Assembly: GCA_021802165.1 (NCBI GenBank)
Contig: JAKAAU010000030.1
Coordinates: 1 to 10,738 of the forward strand
Source: Thermoplasmata archaeon
GTDB taxonomy: Archaea > Thermoplasmatota > Thermoplasmata > Thermoplasmatales > Thermoplasmataceae
Length of the DNA: 10,738 bases
Direction of reading: 5' to 3'
Positions within the stretch are counted from its first letter, which is position 1, and each line of letters opens with the position of its first letter. The notes beneath the pieces were generated by a model. The model saw only the letters and a program-made list of their open reading frames with translations, was not told the DNA's origin and searched no databases. Both the position numbers and the translations under genes were made by a program. This document shows, piece by piece, positions 1 through 5,696 of this stretch.

Positions 1-2
1 TC

Positions 3-31
3 CATAACCAGTAATGAATATCTTATATAAT
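3..31 (-). promoter_or_regulatory. Possible leftward leaderless promoter and start codon of an off-window gene
   Basis: Read on the minus strand, an ATG lies at 5-3 and a TATA-like sequence TTATATAA lies at 31-24, centred about 23 nt before it. This matches the TATA-to-start spacing of the other genes in the window, so a divergent gene may start here and leave the window to the left. Only one codon is visible, so no product can be proposed. The alternative is chance in AT-rich DNA. Confidence 0.25.
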
Positions 32-87
32 ATGATTATTTTTCACTGAACCATTTATATAACGCAACTGTTCTGAAGCATTGCTGC

Positions 88-100
88 AAATATATTTATA
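88..100 (+). promoter_or_regulatory. TATA box of the PaiB-like gene
   Basis: AAATATATTTATA lies with its centre about 25-26 nt before the ATG at 121. That spacing puts the expected transcription start on or next to the start codon, meaning a leaderless mRNA. No purine-rich ribosome binding site is seen between the box and the ATG. Confidence 0.6.
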
Positions 101-120
101 GAGAAATCATATTTAATTTG

Positions 121-726
121 ATGTACATCCCACATGAATTTAAAATTGAGGACCTCAAAAAGATTACAAATTTTGTTGACAACAATAATTTCGGGATTCT
201 TCTCAGCATATATGATAATGAAATATACAACACCCAGATACCCTTGATGCTCGGCACTGAAAATGAAAAATTCATACTGAAAGGGCATATTGCCAGGGCA
301 AATATGCAGTGGTACAGATCCAGGGATAAGAATGTTACTGCATTGTTTACCGGGCCACATCATTATATATCTCCATTATATTACAAGGATAAAGATTCGG
401 TGCCAACATGGGATTATATGACCGTTAGGATGGATGGTAAACTGGAATTAATGGATGAGGAAGAAACCAGAAAATTTTTACTGGAAATGTCCAGATTCTA
501 TGATGCGAAATGGGTAGAAGAAGGAAATGATAGAAAGGAATATTACAGTAAAATGGTACTTCAAATAGTAGCATTCAAAATCAAAGTTTCAAAGATTAAT
601 GCAAAATTCAAGCTGAGCCAGAACCGCCCGGAGGATATGGAAAATATAGCAATAAACCTTGATAGTTTGGGTGATGCTGATGCAGTTTCCGTGGCTAAAT
701 TCATCAGAGAAGAGATTAAAAAATAA
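121..726 (+). CDS. PaiB-family FMN-binding split-barrel protein
   Basis: This 201-residue protein matches the PaiB family along its whole length (the B. subtilis PaiB is about 205 residues). It begins MYIPHEF. It carries the family blocks GHIARAN (55-61), FTGPHHYISPLYY (76-88), VPTWDY (94-99) and KLSQNRP (164-170). PaiB proteins adopt the flavin-reductase-like split beta-barrel. In Bacillus PaiB has been described as a negative regulator of sporulation and protease genes, but the archaeal role is not established, and a flavin or heme-linked redox role is as likely as DNA binding; no helix-turn-helix is visible. The protein is soluble, with no signal peptide or membrane segment. I chose the ATG at 121 over the TTG at 118 because it gives the canonical N-terminus and fits the TATA spacing. 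It is followed by tRNA-Pro 31 nt downstream and is probably transcribed alone. Confidence 0.9.
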   Translation: MYIPHEFKIEDLKKITNFVDNNNFGILLSIYDNEIYNTQIPLMLGTENEKFILKGHIARANMQWYRSRDKNVTALFTGPHHYISPLYYKDKDSVPTWDYMTVRMDGKLELMDEEETRKFLLEMSRFYDAKWVEEGNDRKEYYSKMVLQIVAFKIKVSKINAKFKLSQNRPEDMENIAINLDSLGDADAVSVAKFIREEIKK

Positions 727-735
727 CTTTTTATA
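727..735 (+). promoter_or_regulatory. TATA box of tRNA-Pro
   Basis: CTTTTTATA starts on the base after the TAA of the PaiB-like gene. Its TTTATA core (730-735) is centred about 26 nt before the first tRNA base at 758. The tRNA therefore has its own promoter with no spare DNA between the two genes. Confidence 0.65.
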
Positions 736-757
736 CAGTATATCAATTAAGAACCTA

Positions 758-830
758 GGGTTTGTGGGGTAGCCTGGCATCCTTCCAGCTTCGGGAGTTG
801 GAGACTCCGGTCCAAATCCGGACAGACCCA
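758..830 (+). tRNA. tRNA-Pro(CGG)
   Basis: The 73-nt sequence folds as a complete cloverleaf. The acceptor stem is GGGTTTG (758-764) with CAGACCC (823-829), and the discriminator is A830. The anticodon stem CCAGC/GTTGG encloses a TTCGGGA loop, giving anticodon CGG at 792-794 and G37 next to it, so the tRNA reads CCG (Pro). The D-loop keeps A14, G15, G18, G19 and A21. The T-stem is TCCGG/CCGGA. CCA is not encoded and no intron is present. The G1-C72 pair is typical of archaeal and eukaryotic tRNA-Pro (bacterial ones have C1-G72). Two oddities: T-loop position 55 is C where U (pseudouridine) is nearly universal, and the D-stem has a U-U at 13-22. A T4 run (831-834) follows directly and could serve as terminator. 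Confidence 0.95.
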
Positions 831-864
831 TTTTATGTATCGTATATTTTAGATGAAAATTAAC

Positions 865-879
865 AAAATACGGTATTTT
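865..879. repeat. Palindrome AAAATAC-G-GTATTTT
   Basis: Two perfect 7-bp arms flank a single G. A one-base centre cannot form an RNA hairpin loop without opening pairs, so this looks more like a dimeric protein site than a terminator. It could also be chance in AT-rich DNA. Confidence 0.4.
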
Positions 880-904
880 CAACGACAAAGCCGGTATACT
901 TAAA

Positions 905-974
905 TTAACTTTTATCTAAAAATATAGCATAGAAAATATCCCACTATTTTGGTTGATCTACAAATAAAAGTTAA
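905..974. repeat. 11-bp perfect inverted repeat with a nested stem
   Basis: TTAACTTTTAT (905-915) is the exact reverse complement of ATAAAAGTTAA (964-974). The 48-nt interior contains a second perfect stem, AAAATA (933-938) with TATTTT (945-950), around a 6-nt loop. Transcripts from either strand could fold into this nested structure. Lying between two converging genes, it may act in termination or 3'-end stability. The function is inferred only from position. Confidence 0.45.
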
Positions 975-976
975 CT

Positions 977-994
977 ATAAATATCGGTATTTAT
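977..994. repeat. Inverted repeat over the aminopeptidase stop codon
   Basis: ATAAATA (977-983) and TATTTAT (988-994) are perfect 7-bp arms around TCGG. The structure covers the TAA stop of the aminopeptidase (complement of 991-993). It could form a 3'-end hairpin on that mRNA, though it has only A-T pairs. Confidence 0.4.
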
Positions 995-3378
995 GATATT
1001 AGTTCCCGTAATTTTTTATAAATATCTAGCATTTCGAATCCTTTCTCATATCCCATTCTCATCTCATTATAATTCAACTTTGACATGGCCTTTCTAACTT
1101 TATGTTCATTCTCGAGACCGAGGAGTGGTATTGATAAGAAGGCAGCGGTAGATAACAATCCGGTATTTCCGAAAGCTTTGCTGATATTTCTAAGTAGTGG
1201 AAGTAGTATACTTGAAATGTACTTTCTTGAATCTGGATTTATTATCATTGTCATAACTGCTATGGGTATATCCTGTTTTTTAATTTCACCAGATATCATC
1301 ATTTTTATAATTTTCTTGTGATTTTTCTTCCCGGGTACCCATCCCATTGCCATGATGAGAGTTTCACGATCAGAATCATCTTTAGCTTCCTTCAATTTAT
1401 TTATAATATCATCAAGATTTGATGAAACAAGAGCTTTAGAAATGGCCACACATTCTCTTTCATCAGGTTGAACATTATAGTATTCCTTGAATTTTAGTGA
1501 CATTTCATTGGCAAATTCGGAGTTTATTTTTACATATGCAACTCTGGCCTTCTGTAAACTAATTTGATCAAGCATGGTCAACTTATCCTTTTTTGCATCT
1601 CCATTTTCAATTATTCTTTTTATTATACCATTACTGAATTTTATGAATTCAAGTTTATCATAGAGTATGCTATTCAATCTTTCAAAATTATTCACAAGAA
1701 GGAGTGCAGATGGTGTAGAAAAAGATGTGCAAACTTCACCCACAAATGTTAAAAATTTATCAACATTGATTTTTCTGGAGAGAAATTGAAAATAGTTATC
1801 AGAAACCAGTTCAGTTATTGCCATAGAATCAAGTGTGTTTATTTTGTTCCTCAAAATTTCGAATAACTCATCACTGTACAGTGTCTGGTAATAACCGGTT
1901 CCCCTGTAATTAATTTTAACAAATCCAGTAACCTCGACCTCCATTGTTTTATCTTCCATAAGAACCTTTTTTTCTTCGTTTTCCATCTGTATGAAAATTG
2001 GAATTTTCCATAATTTATCAGTTTTCTCTCCTGATAATAGTAACTGTTCCTGTTCCAGTCTCAATTTGCTGCAACTGTAATTTACGGTTATTAATGGAAA
2101 ACCGGATTGATTTATCCAGCTGCTCATTATCGAAGCTATTTTAAGCCCCGAACTATCTTCCAGCTCATCCCAAAGGTCCGATCCCTCTGCGTTTCCATAC
2201 CTGAATTTTGTTAGATATGAGGATAGTCCAATTTTGAATTTTTCCTCACCTATATAGTGATATATCATCCTGAGTATACTTCCTCCTTTCCCATAACTTA
2301 TTTCATCAAATACCTGCTCTATATCTTCTGGTTCTTTTACCTCAACATTGATTGGGTGAGAACTTTTAAGTGCATCACTTGCCATGGATCCAACCGTTTC
2401 GTTAAGGTAATACGTCTTTTCCTCCTCATATTCCGGTAATATTTTGTTAACGCATAGGGATGACATAAATGTGGCAAAGCTCTCATTTAACCATAAATCA
2501 TTCCACCATTTCATTGTAACTAGATTCCCGAACCATTGGTGGGCTATCTCATGGGCAATGACCACTGCAATCATTATCCTTGTGTGAGAATCAGTATTTT
2601 CGTTATTTAACAATGCATCCTCCCTGAAAGTAATAGCACCCCAGTTTTCCATTGCACCGGCTGCAAAATCAGGAACAGCAATTAGGTGCATTTTTGGGAG
2701 GGCATAAGGAATATTAAAATATTCTTCATAAAATGTAAGACATTTATCCGCGATCTCAAGTGGAAAATCATCAGACCTCATTTCATTGCCCGGTTTTGCC
2801 ATTATAATTTCGCAGTTCCCATGTTTCTTTGTTCTTGTTACAAATTTGCCGATTCCCATATAAAGAAGATATGTGGACATGGGAGGTGTTGATTCAAATT
2901 TTATTTCTCTTGTTCCATCCCCCTTTCTGCTGTTAGACAACTGCGGCATATTGCTGATTGCATCCATATTCTCTCTGGCAATCACGGTGAGTTCAAATAT
3001 AGCTTTTATAGCCGGATTATCAAAGCAGGGAAAAGCAGATGAAGCATCGTTGGATTCGAATTGTGTCGTGATCATCGATTCCTCACCATTCCCTGCCCTG
3101 TATAATCCTGCAAGACCGCTACCGTATTTTCCTGTGTATAAAATCTGTATTTTATGAACATTTTTTTCTATTTTTCCAATTTTTATTTTCTTATTTTTTT
3201 CGTCGTAAAAGAATGGTTTCTCCAAATCATTTATAAGTAATTTTTCAATATGCAGTTCCTTAGCATCAATGACCAATTCCTCATCTTTATTATTAACAAA
3301 AATTGTACAATCACCTTTAAATTCTTGATCATCAGTAAAATTCATCACTAACTGGTATTTTTCGGCTTTTACATTCAT
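991..3378 (-). CDS. Tricorn-interacting-factor F2/F3-like M1 zinc aminopeptidase
   Basis: This roughly 795-residue cytosolic enzyme removes N-terminal residues from short peptides. In Thermoplasma, factors F1-F3 finish the peptides released by proteasome and tricorn protease. Seen here: the substrate-binding block TQFE...FPCFDNPA (105-123), the exopeptidase motif GAMENWG (241-247), the zinc site HEIAH (H276, E277, H280) and the third ligand E299 in WLNESFATF. A later DEISYGKGGSILRM segment supplies the likely transition-state tyrosine, and an alpha-helical ERAP-like C-terminal region follows. The frame stays open upstream to a GTG at 3435 (19 more codons). I prefer the ATG at 3378 because known factors start near this point (MEVEKYDL in Thermoplasma F3) and a TATA box sits 26 nt before it. 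One oddity: the family's usual DARxxFPC reads DASSAFPC. F2 and F3 cannot be told apart by eye. Confidence 0.92.
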   Translation of the reverse strand: MNVKAEKYQLVMNFTDDQEFKGDCTIFVNNKDEELVIDAKELHIEKLLINDLEKPFFYDEKNKKIKIGKIEKNVHKIQILYTGKYGSGLAGLYRAGNGEESMITTQFESNDASSAFPCFDNPAIKAIFELTVIARENMDAISNMPQLSNSRKGDGTREIKFESTPPMSTYLLYMGIGKFVTRTKKHGNCEIIMAKPGNEMRSDDFPLEIADKCLTFYEEYFNIPYALPKMHLIAVPDFAAGAMENWGAITFREDALLNNENTDSHTRIMIAVVIAHEIAHQWFGNLVTMKWWNDLWLNESFATFMSSLCVNKILPEYEEEKTYYLNETVGSMASDALKSSHPINVEVKEPEDIEQVFDEISYGKGGSILRMIYHYIGEEKFKIGLSSYLTKFRYGNAEGSDLWDELEDSSGLKIASIMSSWINQSGFPLITVNYSCSKLRLEQEQLLLSGEKTDKLWKIPIFIQMENEEKKVLMEDKTMEVEVTGFVKINYRGTGYYQTLYSDELFEILRNKINTLDSMAITELVSDNYFQFLSRKINVDKFLTFVGEVCTSFSTPSALLLVNNFERLNSILYDKLEFIKFSNGIIKRIIENGDAKKDKLTMLDQISLQKARVAYVKINSEFANEMSLKFKEYYNVQPDERECVAISKALVSSNLDDIINKLKEAKDDSDRETLIMAMGWVPGKKNHKKIIKMMISGEIKKQDIPIAVMTMIINPDSRKYISSILLPLLRNISKAFGNTGLLSTAAFLSIPLLGLENEHKVRKAMSKLNYNEMRMGYEKGFEMLDIYKKLRELIS

Positions 3379-3398
3379 TTTACAGTATATATGGATAT

Positions 3399-3410
3399 TA
3401 TATTTATTTT
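3399..3410 (-). promoter_or_regulatory. TATA box deciding the aminopeptidase start
   Basis: On the minus strand this reads AAAATAAATATA, centred about 26 nt before the ATG at 3378. It lies inside the upstream GTG-initiated extension. If it is the real promoter, codons between 3435 and 3379 are not part of the mature mRNA. Confidence 0.55.
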
Positions 3411-3476
3411 CCTGTTCTTTCCTGAATTCATACACAATCTAAATTCCCTTATAAAACAAAAATAATCTTCCAAATA

Positions 3477-3484
3477 TTTTTATA
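3477..3484 (+). promoter_or_regulatory. TATA box deciding the GDPD start
   Basis: TTTTTATA, with core TTTATA at 3479-3484, is centred about 25 nt before the ATG at 3506 but only about 10 nt before the alternative GTG at 3491. The spacing supports 3506 as the start of a leaderless mRNA. Confidence 0.6.
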
Positions 3485-3505
3485 AAGAATGTGAATTGTA
3501 CTCCA

Positions 3506-4213
3506 ATGGAACATAAATATAAAGGAAGGAATATTTTTGTAATTGCCCACAGGGGTGGTGGTGAATTGTTCAAAGAAAATACAATATCTGCCTTTACAGG
3601 AGTCGAAAGGCTCGGAGTAGATGCCGTGGAATGTGATGTCCAGGTTAGCAAAGATGGAAGTCTGGTAGTCATGCATGATCCTGATTTGCTGAGAACTGCG
3701 GGAATTGATAAGAAAATTGAAGACCTAAATACGGGGGAGATAAAAAATGTTACATTAAAAGATGGCGAACATATTCCATTGCTGGAGGATGTACTGAATT
3801 CAATTCAAATCCCGGTAATGATCGAACTCAAATCCATGGAAACCGTAAAATCTATCACTGAACTATTTACCGTGAGACCCGAGCTTCTCAAAAGAAGTGT
3901 CTTAATATCATTCTTTCATGATGCACTTCTTATGATGAAACAGAGATTTCCCGAGGTCACATGCGGAGCCCTGATCGCAGGATTTCCTGTTGATCCCGTT
4001 GCCCTGGTAAAAAAATGCGGTTGTGATACCATTGCCATTAATTATGAAGGGCTTACCAGACCATATGTTGATAGATGCCACAATGGTGGTATCAGGGTTA
4101 GTGTCTGGACTCCGAACGATGTTACCTCAATCAAAAGTTCATTAGACGCCGGTGTAGATGTAATAGCCTCTGATCGTCCAGATCTGGTAATTAAGTTACT
4201 TGACTCACTGTAA
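3506..4213 (+). CDS. Glycerophosphodiester phosphodiesterase (GDPD family)
   Basis: This 235-residue TIM-barrel enzyme hydrolyses glycerophosphodiesters to glycerol phosphate and an alcohol, using a divalent metal. Visible signatures: the N-terminal IAHRGGG (catalytic H15 and R16), ENT at 24-26, ECDVQVSKDG with metal ligands E42 and D44, the second catalytic His in MHDPD (H57), and the metal-linked Glu in IELK (E107). Near the C-terminus come SVWTPN and VIASDRPDL, also typical. No signal peptide is seen, so it is likely cytosolic. The length fits the short prokaryotic GDPDs. A GTG at 3491 would add five residues before M1, but TATA spacing favours 3506. It is divergent from the aminopeptidase and ends 5 nt from the convergent MFS gene. 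The substrate is unknown; archaeal lipids contain glycerol-1-phosphate, so scavenged bacterial or eukaryotic lipid head groups are possible. Confidence 0.92.
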   Translation: MEHKYKGRNIFVIAHRGGGELFKENTISAFTGVERLGVDAVECDVQVSKDGSLVVMHDPDLLRTAGIDKKIEDLNTGEIKNVTLKDGEHIPLLEDVLNSIQIPVMIELKSMETVKSITELFTVRPELLKRSVLISFFHDALLMMKQRFPEVTCGALIAGFPVDPVALVKKCGCDTIAINYEGLTRPYVDRCHNGGIRVSVWTPNDVTSIKSSLDAGVDVIASDRPDLVIKLLDSL

Positions 4214-4218
4214 TATTA

Positions 4219-5526
4219 TTATTCATTCAACTCTTCAAGGGATTTCCTCGCTGTTTCTTTTCCCAGCAACAGTGTTACAATAAGCCCTATACCGGAAATA
4301 CCTGCAAGAAAAATCAAGCCACCGCCAATATCATAAGATGTTGATATAAAAGCAAAGGCAAAGATGCCGAATAGGGCACCTACCCTGCTTATCGTGGTAC
4401 CAAAACCCTGGGCAGTGGACCGTATCTCAGTGGGATAAAGCTCCTGTGGATATATGGAACTGATAATTCCGGGACCGAGCTCCTCAGTGATTTCGAAGAC
4501 TACAAATAATAATACAATGTAAATAACAACAGGAAAATAATCAAAGAGTACTGCAGCAAGAATCAATGTTATTAACATGCCTGCAAATCCGATTACTGTG
4601 AGGCTCTTCCTTCCTACAGAATCTATAAATATAATCGCAATTCCGGCACCGATGATCGCAAGTAGCGCAATAATCGTGGCATAACCAGATGCAGCATCTG
4701 ATGTTAATCCAATATCTTCAAGGATAGATGGCCCATTTAATGCTATTACATAAGTGACCGCATCTAGCGCAAACCAGAAAACCGATATAAATACGGTAGC
4801 AGCAATATATTTTCTTGTGAATAGGTCGCTGATCTTCGTCTTTGTGTAAGTTACCGGCGCCTGAACATTTACACTGCTGTCTATTATTTCCATGGCTTGG
4901 TTTGCTTTCTCATTTTTTCCATGGGCAAGAAGCCATCTGGGGGATTCGGGCACATCACGTCTGAGCAATAGAATAATTATTGCTGGAATGATGCCTACAA
5001 GGAACATATACCTCCAGGAAACGTTTCCCAGTGGTATCAGTACTGTGCCTACTCCATATGCTCCAAATGCTCCGATAAACCATGCTGCTCCTGACAAACT
5101 CAGTAACATCCCCCTGCGTTTGGCAGGCGAAAATTCCGATATAATTGTTGGTGTTATTGCATAATCGGCACCTATGGCAATCCCCAGAAGAAGCCTGAAA
5201 ATGAGAAGCTGGAGGTAATCTGTGGCAACAGCGCAAAGAACAGTGAAAAGTATAAAAAATATCATATCCCATAGATATAAGTATCGTCTTCCTTTTAAAT
5301 CAGCAATATAGCCAACAATGACTCCACCAAATATCATGCCCAGTATTGTAGAGCCAAGTAGAAGTGTAACATCCGTAGAGGTAAGAGTGAACTCTGGCCT
5401 TAATATAAGGATAGCCACGGATATTATGGAGATATCAAAACCGTCAAGAAAACTGCCACCGGAAGAAAGCATTGCAATCTTGAAATGTACTTTTTTTAAA
5501 CTGCTATCATCTAATTTCTCGAACAT
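4219..5526 (-). CDS. MFS transporter, sugar-porter-like
   Basis: A 435-residue integral membrane protein with the hydrophobic pattern of 12 helices and a longer central cytoplasmic loop. Family marks in order: LDGFD in helix 1 (28-31), the MFS loop motif GYIADLKGRR (72-81), PESPRWLL before the central loop (193-200), the duplicated loop motif IDSVGRK (301-307), and YPQELYPTEIRSTAQG (359-374). The PESPRWL and PTEIRSTAQG motifs place it with sugar porters and related metabolite-proton symporters; the substrate cannot be read from sequence. ATG at 5526 is the only sensible start. The gene converges with GDPD (stop codons 5 nt apart) and lies 170 nt downstream of the PLP-enzyme gene on the same strand. 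That gap holds promoter-like and palindromic DNA, so it is probably transcribed separately. Confidence 0.92.
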   Translation of the reverse strand: MFEKLDDSSLKKVHFKIAMLSSGGSFLDGFDISIISVAILILRPEFTLTSTDVTLLLGSTILGMIFGGVIVGYIADLKGRRYLYLWDMIFFILFTVLCAVATDYLQLLIFRLLLGIAIGADYAITPTIISEFSPAKRRGMLLSLSGAAWFIGAFGAYGVGTVLIPLGNVSWRYMFLVGIIPAIIILLLRRDVPESPRWLLAHGKNEKANQAMEIIDSSVNVQAPVTYTKTKISDLFTRKYIAATVFISVFWFALDAVTYVIALNGPSILEDIGLTSDAASGYATIIALLAIIGAGIAIIFIDSVGRKSLTVIGFAGMLITLILAAVLFDYFPVVIYIVLLFVVFEITEELGPGIISSIYPQELYPTEIRSTAQGFGTTISRVGALFGIFAFAFISTSYDIGGGLIFLAGISGIGLIVTLLLGKETARKSLEELNE

Positions 5527-5546
5527 AGATTACTATTATTAGATGC

Positions 5547-5571
5547 ATTTAATATTTTGGTATATATTTTT
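5547..5571 (-). promoter_or_regulatory. Two candidate TATA boxes for the MFS gene
   Basis: On the minus strand, AAAATATTAAAT (5558-5547) is centred about 26 nt before the ATG, fitting a leaderless start. A stronger-looking AAAAATATATA (5571-5561) is about 40 nt before it and would give a leader of about 14 nt. Sequence alone does not decide between them. Confidence 0.45.
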
Positions 5572-5575
5572 AGTT

Positions 5576-5587
5576 TACTATATAGTA
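5576..5587. promoter_or_regulatory. 12-bp palindrome upstream of the MFS promoter
   Basis: TACTATATAGTA is a perfect palindrome just upstream of the distal TATA box, on its BRE side. A half copy, TACTATAT, recurs at 5627-5634. The position suits a dimeric regulator of the transporter. In AT-rich DNA chance remains possible. Confidence 0.35.
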
Positions 5588-5640
5588 TCTAGAAATCAAA
5601 TTATTTAACTTTAAATGCGTGATATCTACTATATTAAAGT

Positions 5641-5678
5641 GGAGAGACAGTCACCATTCTGCCAGGTTGATTCTCTCT
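5641..5678. repeat. GC-richer block with a GAGAGA/TCTCTC stem
   Basis: In the gap between the PLP enzyme and the MFS gene, GAGAGA (5642-5647) pairs perfectly with TCTCTC (5672-5677), extendable by one G-T pair at 5641/5678, around a 24-nt interior. The base composition is clearly less AT-rich than the surroundings. It could be a 3' structure of the PLP-enzyme mRNA, a terminator or a small RNA. I recognise no known riboswitch. Confidence 0.35.
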
Positions 5679-5696
5679 TCCTAAGAAAAATTAATA

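Larger units (their letters stand above)
831..990. other. Non-coding gap between convergent tRNA-Pro and aminopeptidase
   Basis: No credible gene lies here; the longest ATG-started frame (from 853) is 16 codons without a properly spaced promoter. The gap is very AT-rich. It holds several inverted repeats and three copies of CGGTAT (871-876, 892-897, 985-990). Both flanking genes transcribe into it, so it may be a two-way termination region, but a small structured RNA cannot be excluded. Confidence 0.5.

Noticed and set aside
1..30. Nine open codons ending TAA at 28-30, possible tail of an upstream plus-strand gene
   Set aside because: Too short to support; no recognisable protein end, and the stretch fits equally well as promoter DNA for a leftward gene.
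55..363. Minus-strand frame of 102 codons opposite the PaiB-like gene
   Set aside because: It lies inside a strongly recognised gene on the other strand, has no promoter or family motif, and is a shadow of that gene's codons.
589..888. Minus-strand frame of 99 codons spanning the tRNA
   Set aside because: It runs through the tRNA-Pro and into the PaiB-like gene; the apparent protein is an artefact of an open antisense frame.
853..903. Mini frame ATG to TAA of 16 codons in the gap after the tRNA
   Set aside because: No TATA box about 26 nt upstream, no ribosome binding site and no recognisable peptide.
758..990. Integrated element attached at the tRNA-Pro 3' end
   Set aside because: No integrase gene and no second copy of the tRNA 3' end were seen; the downstream neighbour is an ordinary aminopeptidase gene.
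4892..5272. Open frames on both strands within the MFS gene
   Set aside because: The MFS reading is continuous with many family motifs; the others are overlapping shadows with atypical composition and no promoters.
5641..5682. Known riboswitch (SAM type) or C/D-box guide RNA in the PLP-enzyme/MFS gap
   Set aside because: An ATGGTGA on the minus strand resembles a C box, but no D box or terminal stem fits, and no SAM riboswitch core is seen.
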